From assembly GCA_019748235.1 (NCBI GenBank), contig JAIEPU010000225.1:1-48025 (forward strand): a DNA stretch of 48,025 bases, in the 5' to 3' direction. Numbering within the stretch: position 1 is the first letter of the stretch; every line of letters starts with the position of its first letter. The notes under the pieces were generated by a model. The model saw only the letters and a program-made list of their open reading frames with translations, had not been told where the DNA came from and did no database searches. Below are positions 7,004-16,423 of this stretch, one piece after another. The translations under genes were made by a program, and so were the position numbers. The stretch comes from a bacterium. GTDB lineage: Bacteria > Planctomycetota > Planctomycetia > Kolteriales > Kolteriaceae.

Positions 7004-9868
7004 CTAATCCAAATAACGAAAATCCAGCGACAAGAATAACAAGCGATAGAGTTCCCCCCAAGCTTCTGCCCGGTTTGATTCCTCCGATGCGACCACCTTC
7101 AGGGCCCACTCGCTCTCTTTTTCCGACGGGAATCTTCCGAGGGTTTCGCGGAAGGCCGTATTCACACGAATCGCCGTCTCTTTTTCACCTTCATTCAGCA
7201 ATTTCATTGCGGCGTTTTTTGATCGCTCATCCACAAAGGGGCTGTTCATCAGAAATAATGCTTGTGGCGCGACGGTACTCGAATTACGTCGGCCGACGAC
7301 GAGACTGGTCTCGGGGAAATCAAATACCTCGAACAACTCTGGAAGTGCATTTCGAAAGACGGGCAGGTAGAGACTTCTTCGGAGCGAATCGGAGGTGTAG
7401 CCATAGTCCGCCTTCAGTTCTTTGGGAATCGTTGAGCCGCCCACCTCTTGATTCAACTCGCCGCTCGCGATCAACATGGCATCGCGTAGCGATTCCGCAT
7501 CAAGCCTTCGGCGATACGCATGGGCCAGAAATCGATTCTCCGGATCCTTCTGAGTCGATTCTCGCGTCAATGAACACCGCTGATAAACGGCTGATTCAGC
7601 CACCTCCCGGACGAGCGTTTTTGTCGACCACTCGCTCTCCATGAACCGGAGCGTCAAATCATCAAGAAGTTCCGGATGCGAAGGGAGTTCGCCTGTCGTT
7701 CCAAAATTATCAACCGTTCGCACCAACCCTTCCCCGATCAGCCAATACCAGACGCGATTCACATAGACCCGGCTTGTCAAAGGGTTGCGTGGCGATGTGA
7801 TCCATTCCGCGAGTTCCAGCCGACCGCTTTGGTTCAATGGAAGAGGCGATTCCCGCGCCGGCTCTACAACCTGAAGAAAGCCACGTGGCACCACTTCGCC
7901 GAGCGTATGAACGGACCCGCGCAAATGAATGGGAGACTCGGTGATCTCCTTCCTCTCGACGATGGACATACAGCGGGGCCGAGCCGCAAGCATCGCTTCG
8001 AGCGATTTCAATTCGTTCTGCTTCGATTTCAACTCCCCTTTCAGGCGAGCTAATTCGTCGTTTGTCGGGGGATTCGTTGATGCTTTTTTAGTCTCCAATA
8101 GTGCCGATTGCTCTCGTGGAATGAATTGAACCGCATCAGCAACGACGTGCCCCTCCGTCCCCTCGTTCGCAATAAGGACAAAGCTTTGACCCGCGGATTC
8201 GAACTTGAATTCTCCGAGTGAAATGAAGACCTGGGAAATGGGAGGAGTCTTGGTCATGTCGATGAAGATCGACTTTTCTCCGTCAGCACTGAAAATCGTG
8301 ACAGGAACCTTAGCCGAACGATTCGTTCCCGGCGTATACGCGAGTCGAACCTCGTAATGTCCGTCGCTTGGAAGTACGGGGACGAATGTAATCGTTTTCT
8401 CGCCCTTCCCGGAAGCGCTGTCGTGAAGATATCCACTTCCGACGAAAGGTTTCACCGAGTCCGATGTCACCCATTCTCCAACTTTCTTCGCCTGGGTGTC
8501 ATCAACGACAATTCCCTCTAAACCGGTAACCGCCAGCATTCCCTTCGATTTGTCCTTCCATTTGCTGGTCGGATCTCGCTCGGCGATTTGCTTTTCCAAT
8601 TTAGCGACCGACGCGGACAACTCTTTCACATTCTTCTCAACGCTCGCGAATTGAACCTCGTCGTCCATCGACAATGGAAGCGCCACCTCAGTCCATTTCG
8701 AGACGTTCGCATGTTCAAGCATCTGCGTATTGCGGAGGATTCCGGCCAAGGCGTAGTAGTCGCTGGTGGGAATAGGATCGAATTTATGATCATGACATCT
8801 CGCGCATCCAATCGTTTGCCCAAGCATCGCCTTCCCCATGACGTCGATCTGCTCATCCACGACGTCCATATCGAGCTGACGCTTGTCCTGCTCTTCGAGA
8901 TTCGTGTTACCGAGAGTCCAGAATGCCGTGGCGACGATCTGCCGTTGCTTCTCGGAAATCGAAGTCGCGGCCAAAAGATCACCGGCAAGTTGCTCGCGGA
9001 GAAATTGATCGAATGGACGATCTTCGTTGAACTGTTCGATCACATAGTCGCGATATCTCCATGCCTCTGGAAAAATGAATCCCCGCAGCGTCAATGATTC
9101 AGCGTATCGAACGACGTCGAGCCAATGCCTTCCCCAACGCTCGCCGAAATGCGGTGAAGCGAGTAATCGATCAATCAAACGCTCCGTGGCCGTCGGTGAG
9201 GCATCCGCGAGGTAGTCATCGATCTCATCAGGGGACGGAGGCAACCCGATCAAATCAAATGAGAGTCGGCGAATCAAGGTCACGCGATCGGCGCAAACTT
9301 CCGGTGTGAGGCGTGCCTCCGACAGCCGGTCGAGAATGTACGCATCGACTCGTCCATTCATTACTCCGGGATGCGAAACTTCAGGCTGAGTTCGCTTGAG
9401 AGGCTGATATGACCAATAGCTTCGAAGCTTCTCGGTATCCATCTTCCGACGCGTCGGTAGTCCGCGAGAAACGGGGGCCGGTGCTCCGCGCTTCACCCAA
9501 TCTTCGAGCACCTTGATCGCTTCCGCCGACAATTTCCCGTCGGGCGGCATATCGACGGATTCGCCTCCCTGTTTCACCGCAACGATCAGTAGGCTGGTCT
9601 CCGGCTTACCGGGAAGAACGGCGGGTCCAGAATCTCCCCCAGCCAGCCATCCCCCGTCTTGATCGAGGCGAAGATTCGATTCCGCTTTCTCGGCACCGTG
9701 ACATTCGTAACAGTGCTGGCTCAGGATCGGACGTACCTTTTTCTCAAAGAATTCGATTCCCTTCGGATCCTCTTCTCCGTTAACAAAAGTGCATGCCATG
9801 AGAAAGACGTTCGCGAAAGAGATCGCGAAGACCTTCTGGATCGAAATGGTTCGTTGATGAGGTCGCAT
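7004..9868 (-). CDS. PSCyt1 heme / DUF1549 / DUF1553 protein
   Basis: A 954-residue exported protein. It begins with a hydrophobic signal-like segment (residues 12-30), then a planctomycete cytochrome c domain with the heme motif CYECH (C53, C56, H57) and a methionine-containing segment DMPPDG as likely axial ligand region. DUF1549 follows (about 150-360; SFDLIGLPPSPDEIDDYL, HFGERWGRHWLDVVRYAES) with a second Cys-rich motif CARCHDHKFDP near its end. A middle insertion looks like a carbohydrate-binding or galactose-binding-type beta domain (EVRLAYTPG). DUF1553 forms the C-terminus (NPLTSRVYVNRVW). It is transcribed just upstream of its DUF1501 partner (11-nt gap). The pair is thought to act in periplasmic polymer processing, but no reaction is established. 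Confidence 0.92.
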   Translation of the reverse strand: MRPHQRTISIQKVFAISFANVFLMACTFVNGEEDPKGIEFFEKKVRPILSQHCYECHGAEKAESNLRLDQDGGWLAGGDSGPAVLPGKPETSLLIVAVKQGGESVDMPPDGKLSAEAIKVLEDWVKRGAPAPVSRGLPTRRKMDTEKLRSYWSYQPLKRTQPEVSHPGVMNGRVDAYILDRLSEARLTPEVCADRVTLIRRLSFDLIGLPPSPDEIDDYLADASPTATERLIDRLLASPHFGERWGRHWLDVVRYAESLTLRGFIFPEAWRYRDYVIEQFNEDRPFDQFLREQLAGDLLAATSISEKQRQIVATAFWTLGNTNLEEQDKRQLDMDVVDEQIDVMGKAMLGQTIGCARCHDHKFDPIPTSDYYALAGILRNTQMLEHANVSKWTEVALPLSMDDEVQFASVEKNVKELSASVAKLEKQIAERDPTSKWKDKSKGMLAVTGLEGIVVDDTQAKKVGEWVTSDSVKPFVGSGYLHDSASGKGEKTITFVPVLPSDGHYEVRLAYTPGTNRSAKVPVTIFSADGEKSIFIDMTKTPPISQVFISLGEFKFESAGQSFVLIANEGTEGHVVADAVQFIPREQSALLETKKASTNPPTNDELARLKGELKSKQNELKSLEAMLAARPRCMSIVERKEITESPIHLRGSVHTLGEVVPRGFLQVVEPARESPLPLNQSGRLELAEWITSPRNPLTSRVYVNRVWYWLIGEGLVRTVDNFGTTGELPSHPELLDDLTLRFMESEWSTKTLVREVAESAVYQRCSLTRESTQKDPENRFLAHAYRRRLDAESLRDAMLIASGELNQEVGGSTIPKELKADYGYTSDSLRRSLYLPVFRNALPELFEVFDFPETSLVVGRRNSSTVAPQALFLMNSPFVDERSKNAAMKLLNEGEKETAIRVNTAFRETLGRFPSEKESEWALKVVASEESNRAEAWGELYRLLFLSLDFRYLD

Positions 9869-9960
9869 AGTTCGGCTTTAAGAGAAGAGTAATTGTTTTC
9901 CCATTATGCCCGAACGATAAAGGTCTGTACAGGACGTCCCACCTGTGGAGAAGAAGCTAT

Positions 9961-11157
9961 TCAGTTTGATGCAGAAGATAGCCCTGGTTTGATCGCCATC
10001 AATAATACCGCCGAGATGAGTGCCAGTCCTGCCCCCCAGCCGAATGCGATCAGTGCTCCTCCATACTGATACAGCGCCCCGAAGATCAAACTTGCCGGAA
10101 GCGTGGCGATTCCAACGGCAAAATTGAACCAGCCATAGGCAAGTCCTTTGCGCTGCGCCCCGACAAGATGGGCAACCATCGCACGTTCCGCAGGCTCGAT
10201 GAGACCGAAGACTAATCCGTATCCGACGAAGCAAATCCAAACGTGCCAAGTCTCCACGATAATACCGAAAGCCAGGAAGATCGCGGCAAATGAAAGCCAC
10301 CCGATCAACAGAGAAAGGCGTGAACCGATTTTGTCGATGACGCCACCGAGTAAAATATTACCCGTGCTTTTGGCAATGTGGCACAAACACCACAGGAGCG
10401 GAAGAAGTAGGGGAACGACTCCCAGTTCATCCGCCCGTGCGAGCAGAAACGCATCGCTGGAATTTCCTACGGTGAAAATCAGCAAAGCGAGCAAGTAGAT
10501 CCGAAATCGGCGATTATAAGTCAGAGGAACTGGCGCCGTGTCTTCTCCGTTCGCTGGAGACTCGGACTCGCGGAGACCCGCCATCAAAAGGGCAAGCACA
10601 AACCCACCCGGTATGATGGAAAGTAAGAAGAGCGTCCGGACGTCCTCAGGACGAAACCAAAGAAAAAGAGCGGCCAACATGGGCCCAACGGCCGCCCCCA
10701 AGTTGTCCATCGCCCGCTGAAAACCGAACGCTTGGCCGCGCGAGGCGATGTGAGTCGAATCCGCGATCAATGCGTCCCGTGGAGAGCTACGAATTCCTTT
10801 GCCTATCCGATCGGTAACGCGGATGAGAAAGAGTTGCCATGGGGCGGTAACAATCGCGATTAGCGGGCGAACGACTGCGGGAACTCCGTAGCCGAAAATG
10901 ATGAGTCCTTTTCTCCGTCCCCGCCGATCCGCCTCGCGCCCCGACCAAAGTTTCAACAGACTCGCCACCGAGTCGGCGATCCCTTCGATGACACCTAACC
11001 AAAATCGATTGCCCCCCAGTGCGGTGAGAAGAAAATGCGGAAGAAGCGGGTAGATCATCTCGCTGGCCGTGTCATTCAGGAAACTGGCCCAACCGACCAC
11101 TTTTACACTCTGGGGCAAGTGGAGTTGCTTCTCCCCCTCGTTCTCGTGGTTCGGCAT
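9961..11157 (-). CDS. MFS transporter
   Basis: A 398-residue major facilitator with about twelve hydrophobic segments. The start ATG at 11155-11157 has GAGG 6 nt upstream; a TTG immediately before it is the alternative. The first loop contains GWASFLNDTASEMIYPLLP, and the loop between helices 2 and 3 is GREADRRGRRKG, the MFS signature. RIGKGIRSSPRDALIAD follows helix 4. This sub-group is widespread in bacteria and poorly characterised; its members are annotated as drug or metabolite transporters. The gene is divergent from the DUF1559 gene across a 256-nt region with a Fur-like site, which makes a link to iron or metal worth testing, but nothing in the protein shows its substrate. Confidence 0.88.
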   Translation of the reverse strand: MPNHENEGEKQLHLPQSVKVVGWASFLNDTASEMIYPLLPHFLLTALGGNRFWLGVIEGIADSVASLLKLWSGREADRRGRRKGLIIFGYGVPAVVRPLIAIVTAPWQLFLIRVTDRIGKGIRSSPRDALIADSTHIASRGQAFGFQRAMDNLGAAVGPMLAALFLWFRPEDVRTLFLLSIIPGGFVLALLMAGLRESESPANGEDTAPVPLTYNRRFRIYLLALLIFTVGNSSDAFLLARADELGVVPLLLPLLWCLCHIAKSTGNILLGGVIDKIGSRLSLLIGWLSFAAIFLAFGIIVETWHVWICFVGYGLVFGLIEPAERAMVAHLVGAQRKGLAYGWFNFAVGIATLPASLIFGALYQYGGALIAFGWGAGLALISAVLLMAIKPGLSSASN

Positions 11158-11358
11158 CAACCCCCTCTTTCGTTCGATCGGGAACGTTCCAACGTTTCCG
11201 CGACGTATGACGTTCGGACTCTATACAAATAAAAACAAACATTTTCACCACAAAGACTTACGAATGAAAGGCAACCATTAGCCGACAGTCCCATCCATAT
11301 TAAATTGCAGATTTTCCTTTCACCTCGCCGAGGTTCAAATACACTACTCAACTGTGAC

Positions 11359-11386
11359 TGAGACTCATTCTCAATGATAATGAGAC
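11359..11386 (+). promoter_or_regulatory. Fur-box-like overlapping palindrome
   Basis: TGAGACTCATTCTCA (11359-11373) is a 7-1-7 inverted repeat with six of seven pairs matching. It is followed at once by TGATAATGAGAC (11375-11386), which has the form of an overlapping second half-site set. The arrangement resembles the TGATAAT-n-ATTATCA class of Fur-family operators and the TGAGA-rich variant seen in several phyla. It ends 27 nt before the DUF1559 start codon. A weak -10-like TACACT lies at 11340-11345, which would put the site near or just after the transcription start, a repressing position. The binding protein is inferred, not shown. Confidence 0.5.
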
Positions 11387-11413
11387 ACAGGATCAGCTCG
11401 ATAGGGGTTCACT

Positions 11414-12505
11414 ATGCGGCTAGCCAAACGCAACGCCTTCACGCTCATCGAACTTCTCGTGGTCATTGCCATCATCGGCATCCTAGTCGCCTTGCTTTTA
11501 CCTGCGCTGAACGCGGTGAAGCAAGCGGCAATGCGTACGCAGTGTCAGTCGAATATGCGGCAGATGGGAATGGCGATGATCTCCTATGCGGAGACGATCG
11601 GCTGCCTCTCCCCCGCGATGGTATTAATCCCGGACAAGTACAACACGAACCAAGGAAAACCGATCGCCAACGCCTGGAGCGTTCAGACACGCATCCTCCC
11701 TTTTTTGGATTCAAAGAACCAGTACGACATGATCAACTTCGACGTGTCGTATGACAAAAAAGACGGCAGCGGCGTTCGCATCAACGGACAAGCCACTTCC
11801 ATCAATATCGGCATCATCCAGTGTCCGAGCGATGTTAACGGGGATCGTAACCGAACCGGTTCGGCGAGTATCAGTGTCAGCTATGCGGTCAACCGGGGCG
11901 GCTGGTACATCTTCGGCGGTATTTCCCCCACCGACAATCCCTCCGATCCAAATTACAAGGCGATTCCGAACCCAACGTCTCCCTTCTACGTGAACAGTTC
12001 CGTTCGTCTGTCCGACATCACCGACGGATCGAGCAAGACTATGCTCGTTTCGGAAGTCAAAATCTACACAGCCGCGATGAAGAAATGCACCGATATGGTA
12101 TTCGCGCCGATCAATCCCAATGTACCAGTTCCAGATCCGAGTGCTCTCCCCTCGAGCATCCCCCAGTATCAAGGGTGCGCGGGAGGCGCTATCGGAACAA
12201 GCTCACACACGGAGTGGATGGACGGCCAAGCGTTCGAGACGGGTTTCACCACCGCATGGACTCCCAACACACAAACCGGAGGGAAAGATAGCAACGGAGT
12301 CTATTCGGATATCGATCTCGTCGGCGTGACGGAGAAGAACGGCGGACCAACCTTCGGCGCGATCACCGCTCGGAGCTATCACTCGGGCGGGGTCAACGTG
12401 TTCTTTGCCGACGGCTCAGTTCAATTCATCTCGAACGGAATCAATGGGAACACTTGGAGGGCGCTCGGCACGATCGCGGAAAATGAAGTAACGAACTTCG
12501 AATAA
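11414..12505 (+). CDS. DUF1559 pseudopilin-like protein (H-X9-DG)
   Basis: A 363-residue protein with a type IV pilin/type II secretion prepilin leader: [20 protein letters not shown], with the prepilin peptidase site before FTLIE and a hydrophobic helix up to about residue 32. The body is the planctomycete DUF1559 domain, and the C-terminal H-X9-DG motif is present as [12 protein letters not shown] near residue 325. AGGGG stands 6 nt upstream of the ATG. Planctomycetes encode many such proteins; they are exported and N-terminally anchored, with unknown roles, probably in cell-surface or pseudopilus structures. A Fur-like palindrome directly upstream is unusual and suggests that this copy responds to metal. 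Confidence 0.92.
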   Translation: MRLAKRNAFTLIELLVVIAIIGILVALLLPALNAVKQAAMRTQCQSNMRQMGMAMISYAETIGCLSPAMVLIPDKYNTNQGKPIANAWSVQTRILPFLDSKNQYDMINFDVSYDKKDGSGVRINGQATSINIGIIQCPSDVNGDRNRTGSASISVSYAVNRGGWYIFGGISPTDNPSDPNYKAIPNPTSPFYVNSSVRLSDITDGSSKTMLVSEVKIYTAAMKKCTDMVFAPINPNVPVPDPSALPSSIPQYQGCAGGAIGTSSHTEWMDGQAFETGFTTAWTPNTQTGGKDSNGVYSDIDLVGVTEKNGGPTFGAITARSYHSGGVNVFFADGSVQFISNGINGNTWRALGTIAENEVTNFE

Positions 12506-12553
12506 AACTGCTCGTCCGGATCGATTACACCATCATTGTGCAACCCAGACTGA

Positions 12554-13879
12554 TCAAAACCAATACGTGGGAAGACCTTTTCTCGTCTCTCTCAAGATCT
12601 CGACGATCGCTTGACGATCATCTTTCGTCAAATGCTCGAACCCCTTTTCGGTCTTACCCTCGCCGAGGATGCTCCAAAGCCGTCGCCACACATATTCTTT
12701 CATTTCGCTGGGTAGCGAATCGATCGACGGTGAATAAATCAAGTAACTGCAAGGATACTTGAAAAGTCGCCTTTCCAGGTCGAGGTCTTTTAGCGATCTT
12801 CCTCGTTTGTCACGAAGCCCCTGCCGAGCAAACTTCTCCGCATAGCCCGACGTACCCTTAATCGCGGTCGTCAGCCGCGCTTCGTCGACACAGAGCAATG
12901 CCTTTACCAAATCGTTACCGGCACTTTGGATTCGACGCGTGGTGCTTTCGAGCTTGTTCCCCTCCGGCTCTCCAAAAGCGCGATTAATGTCCTTCTCGTA
13001 GGCCAATGCCTCTTCCGCGGTGAAGTGCGCCTTCGTGATTCGATTGTGCACGACGATTTGATGTTCCAAAACCATCAACGCGATGATGTCGCTGTGTGGC
13101 ACCAGATATCGAGACACATCGAGCTTATTCGAGAGATCGGTGACGTTCATTCCGCGGCTGTTGTCGGGAGATCTGGGAACTTCCTCGGTCCGAATAATCA
13201 GGTTCCCTTGGTGCTTCTGCGTTCCATGGGTGCCGGTCACATACCATCCTCCCCAGCGATCTTCCAACGGTGTCCGGTAATCGATGGTGTGACTGCCCGC
13301 CGAGAGAATGGGTTGACCACTGGTGTCGACGAAGACTGACCTCGCGACATGCCCTGGAACGCCTTCCGTCCGCGAAGAGCCGTGACAAACAAGGCAATTC
13401 TCGGTTTGTCGAACGAATCGAGGCGCCCCCTTTTCCTTTTGGTCAAGCGTGTAGAAAACAGTCCCTAACTGCGGGTCTGCTGAGGAGATTTCAAGCACGT
13501 CACCCGACTGGCAATAACCAACATAGACCTCGTCATTGAAATAAATCGCCCGTGGCGTTCGAGGGCTGATGCGACGCAGTTGCAGGCTCGTCTTCGAGAA
13601 GACCAACATCTGCGATTCAACGGGAACGCCCAGCAATTTCAGCAGCGACGGAAGATAACCCCGGTCGTTGTCAAAGGTCAGCCGTTCGTCCCCACGATCG
13701 ATCTTCTGCTGGAGCTCGCTGATCACGTTGCAGGGTTCGCTTTTGCTGTATTCGATGGGGGGTTGCTCGAAATCGTCATCCGCATGTGCGGTGAGCGTAA
13801 ATGCGAATGAAATTAATGCGGAAAAAGTGAGATGTCGCACCTGCTCGACTCTCGTTTTCACCTTTGCTTCCCTCCCCAT
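12554..13879 (-). CDS. Exported mono-heme c-type protein of unknown function
   Basis: A 441-residue protein with a signal peptide (hydrophobic LTFSALISFAFTL ending in TAHA, near residues 16-33) and one heme-binding motif CLVCH (C162, C165, H166). The ATG at 13879 is chosen because GGAG lies 7 nt upstream; a TTG at 13918 is the longer alternative. Flanking sequence includes NDEVYVGYCQSGDVLEI and GWYVTGTHGTQKHQGN, with a helical C-terminal half. I know similar proteins as unnamed 'cytochrome c domain' proteins of planctomycetes, usually of this size. The single heme and periplasmic location fit an electron-transfer or redox-sensing role. It is convergent with the DUF1559 gene and divergent from the PQQ-like gene; no further function can be given. 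Confidence 0.8.
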   Translation of the reverse strand: MGREAKVKTRVEQVRHLTFSALISFAFTLTAHADDDFEQPPIEYSKSEPCNVISELQQKIDRGDERLTFDNDRGYLPSLLKLLGVPVESQMLVFSKTSLQLRRISPRTPRAIYFNDEVYVGYCQSGDVLEISSADPQLGTVFYTLDQKEKGAPRFVRQTENCLVCHGSSRTEGVPGHVARSVFVDTSGQPILSAGSHTIDYRTPLEDRWGGWYVTGTHGTQKHQGNLIIRTEEVPRSPDNSRGMNVTDLSNKLDVSRYLVPHSDIIALMVLEHQIVVHNRITKAHFTAEEALAYEKDINRAFGEPEGNKLESTTRRIQSAGNDLVKALLCVDEARLTTAIKGTSGYAEKFARQGLRDKRGRSLKDLDLERRLFKYPCSYLIYSPSIDSLPSEMKEYVWRRLWSILGEGKTEKGFEHLTKDDRQAIVEILRETRKGLPTYWF

Positions 13880-14033
13880 TGAGCCGCTCCCGCAACGACG
13901 ACTTTCCCGCTTGTCCAAGTATAAAGGAACACAATCTACACGTCAACATGCAGCTTTATGGCTTGGCATATCTTGCGAAACGATCCAGGCTACCTACCAT
14001 CACAAGATGAGTTACCCGCACGGAGAAGACAGG

Positions 14034-15758
14034 ATGTCCGGATCGCCGAATACGCTTCGAATCTGGCCTGCGATCGTCGTCGTCCTTTTGCAAGCAGGCT
14101 CGATCGCCTATTCGGTCACCCCCGAATTCGACAATTTTTCCCGTTTCGTCGCCATGATGGCTGGGCCAGCACTCTCTCTTCTAGTGTTTATGGTCTATTG
14201 GTTTGGATTCAGTCGAGTACCCTTACGACAAAAGCTCGTCATTCCTGCATTCGCCATTGCTTTTGGGATTCTCATCGCGTTTCTTTCTGATCGCTCGGCA
14301 CGTCCAGCCCAATGGATGTACGGCGTGCCGTTGTCGATGCTGCTGGTATCGATTGGATTGATCGTCTCAAGGCGCCAAGCAGCGATGAATCGTCTTCCCC
14401 TGACTCTTGTGCTCGTTTCCTTGGGCTGGATTCCGTTCGCTTTCGTCCGACTGGAGGGCTTCACCGGCGACTATCACCCTGAATTCGCTTGGCGATGGTC
14501 ACCGACCGCGGAGCAGCATCTCGCCAAACGAAGGACTGTTCCGTCAACCAAAGCAGAAGCCCCGGAATCGAAAAGTCCCGCGCTGACACTCTCACCGGAA
14601 GATTGGCCTGGATTTCGAGGTGCATCACGCAACAGCAGAGTCCGTGGCGCGAGGATAAACGTCGATTGGGATCAAAAGCCCCCCAAGCAATTATGGAAAG
14701 GGGAAGTCGGACCAGGATGGTCGAGCTTCAGTATCGTCGGCGACAACTTATATACCCAGGAGCAATTTGGAGAGGACGAAGCCGTTGTCTGCTACGACGC
14801 GCCCACGGGGAAAGAGCGATGGAGGCACAGTGATAAAGCACGCTTCAACGAGCTCGTTGCCGGCCCCGGGCCGAGGGGTACTCCAACGTTCGCTGATGGG
14901 CGCATTTATTCCTTCGGCGCGATGGCCAATCTCAATTGTTTAGATGCATCGACAGGGGCCGTCATCTGGGCACGCTCCCTCATGAAGGAAATAGATGCCA
15001 AACTACCGGAATGGGGATTCGCCTCATCACCGCTCGTGATGGGAGGCGTCGTCATCGTGTACGCAAATGGAAAGGATGATCATGGGCTCGTCGCTTACCA
15101 AGCAGAGAACGGGGAACCTGCTTGGCATTTGCCATGTAAAGGGATGAATTTCTCCTCGCCGCAACCGGTGACGCTAGCCGGGGAGGAAGCCGTTGTTTTT
15201 GCTGGACGTTCCGACACTTTTGCCGTTCGACCATCGACGGGGAAGATTCTTTGGAGATACGCTCCCAGTGGTCAAGTGGCAGAGTCAATGATTCAACCTC
15301 AACAGATCGACTCATCCTCTCTCGTCGTGGGTCTCGGCGACGGAATCGGCACGGCCTTGTTAAAGGTGAACCAATCGAATGACAGTTGGTCCGTCAGCCA
15401 GCGGTGGACGTCAAAGAGTTTAAAACCCTCATTCAACGACTTCGTATTTCATGAGGGAACACTCTATGGATTCGACCAAAACATCTTTGCCGCGATCGAT
15501 TCCACGACGGGGAAGCGGCGATGGAAGAAAGGCCGATACGGATTCGGCCAGGTCCTCTTGTTTGAAGAACAGAGCGTCATGATCGTGCTCGAGGAAACGG
15601 GCGATTTAGTTTTGATCGCCTGCGATCCGAAAGAGCACCACGAGATTGGTCGTGCTCCTGCATTAGAGGGAAAGACCTGGAATCACCCCGCGTTCTCTCG
15701 CAACAGACTTTTCGTCCGGAACGGAGCAGAGGCAGCCTGTATCGACCTGTCCCCTTAG
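14034..15758 (+). CDS. Membrane-anchored PQQ-like beta-propeller protein
   Basis: A 574-residue protein. The N-terminal 130 residues hold about four transmembrane segments (IWPAIVVVLLQAGSIAYS, FVAMMAGPALSLLVFMVYW, LVIPAFAIAFGILIAFL, and a fourth near LTLVLVSLGWIPF). A linker leads to a PQQ-like propeller with repeated blades: WPGFRGASRNSR, CYDAPTGKERWRH, CLDASTGAVIWAR, RPSTGKILWRY and AIDSTTGKRRWKKG. The start at 14034 has GGAG 8 nt upstream; an ATG at 14007 has none. The propeller is probably displayed outside the cytoplasmic membrane. Proteins of this shape lack proof of PQQ binding and may be scaffolds or sugar/alcohol dehydrogenase relatives. It is divergent from the mono-heme protein, which could share a redox role. 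Confidence 0.85.
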   Translation: MSGSPNTLRIWPAIVVVLLQAGSIAYSVTPEFDNFSRFVAMMAGPALSLLVFMVYWFGFSRVPLRQKLVIPAFAIAFGILIAFLSDRSARPAQWMYGVPLSMLLVSIGLIVSRRQAAMNRLPLTLVLVSLGWIPFAFVRLEGFTGDYHPEFAWRWSPTAEQHLAKRRTVPSTKAEAPESKSPALTLSPEDWPGFRGASRNSRVRGARINVDWDQKPPKQLWKGEVGPGWSSFSIVGDNLYTQEQFGEDEAVVCYDAPTGKERWRHSDKARFNELVAGPGPRGTPTFADGRIYSFGAMANLNCLDASTGAVIWARSLMKEIDAKLPEWGFASSPLVMGGVVIVYANGKDDHGLVAYQAENGEPAWHLPCKGMNFSSPQPVTLAGEEAVVFAGRSDTFAVRPSTGKILWRYAPSGQVAESMIQPQQIDSSSLVVGLGDGIGTALLKVNQSNDSWSVSQRWTSKSLKPSFNDFVFHEGTLYGFDQNIFAAIDSTTGKRRWKKGRYGFGQVLLFEEQSVMIVLEETGDLVLIACDPKEHHEIGRAPALEGKTWNHPAFSRNRLFVRNGAEAACIDLSP

Positions 15759-15767
15759 ATGCACTGA

Positions 15768-16313
15768 TCACTGTTTCTCTCGTGTGTTCGTCCCCTTGAT
15801 CTCGCCGGTTTCCTTGCCAGCCTGATCCTTGAAAAGATAAGACCAATCTCTCGTGTTGGCATCAACGACCTTGGTCGTCGCGGTGATCGTTCCGTTGAAG
15901 GCGGGATCCTTATCAACCGTGAATACGAATTCCTTCGTCGTCTCGTTCCAGCTTCCTCGCTGCGACATCACCAATCCGGACGATGAGAAGACCCATCGGC
16001 GGTATTGATGATCCCGTAAGTCATATGTCCACATGGTCCAAGACTCTGATTGATCGCCTCCGATGATCCGATTCTTCGTGAGAAGAAATCGGCCGTTCAG
16101 GACCCATTCCGTGTCACCAACAATTTGCGTTCGCTGCTCACTTCCGCGACCGGCAAAATCACCTTTCCAACGTCCCACAAAACTATCCAGCACACCCAGT
16201 TGAGGGACCTGCGGGTCGGGTCCCAAGTACAGCGTGGCCGAGTGCACCAGCGTCGAACCGGTTCCAATCACTACCCCAGCCAACAGTGCAAGCAACACAG
16301 ATAAACGATTCAT
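15768..16313 (-). CDS. Exported DUF1579-like (lipocalin-like) protein
   Basis: A 181-residue protein with a signal peptide (MNRLSVLLALLAGVVIGTG) and a beta-rich body: LDSFVGRWKGDF, WVLNGRFLLTKNRI, SWTMWTYDLRDHQYRRWVF, GSWNETTKEFVFTV. This pattern of a GxW opening plus repeated strands is typical of DUF1579 and related calycin-type proteins. A strong Shine-Dalgarno (GGGAGGGG) precedes the ATG. The role is unknown. It ends 9 nt from the convergent PQQ-like gene. A 110-nt gap separates its start from the next gene upstream; nothing was recognised in that gap. Confidence 0.75.
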   Translation of the reverse strand: MNRLSVLLALLAGVVIGTGSTLVHSATLYLGPDPQVPQLGVLDSFVGRWKGDFAGRGSEQRTQIVGDTEWVLNGRFLLTKNRIIGGDQSESWTMWTYDLRDHQYRRWVFSSSGLVMSQRGSWNETTKEFVFTVDKDPAFNGTITATTKVVDANTRDWSYLFKDQAGKETGEIKGTNTREKQ

Positions 16314-16423
16314 GATTCCCCTCCCTTATTCGCCGCTCAGACTTGATTATCGAATCCTCTGACCAAGCCCCTACTGCTTTCCGTACCAAAGTCGTCTCAG
16401 TCCTTCTTATCGTCGATCCCGCA

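Noticed and set aside
6993-7109. Extended N-terminus of the first DUF1501 protein
   Set aside because: The extra 39 codons lie within the end of the upstream gene in another frame; the Tat signal and GTG with GAGG mark the real start.
9878-10300. Minus-strand frame overlapping the MFS gene 3' part
   Set aside because: A frame shadow of the transporter with no recognisable domain and high Arg/Cys content.
13668-14033. N-terminal extension of the 14034-15758 propeller protein
   Set aside because: It is antisense to the mono-heme gene's 5' part and lacks a start signal; GGAG before 14034 is a better fit.
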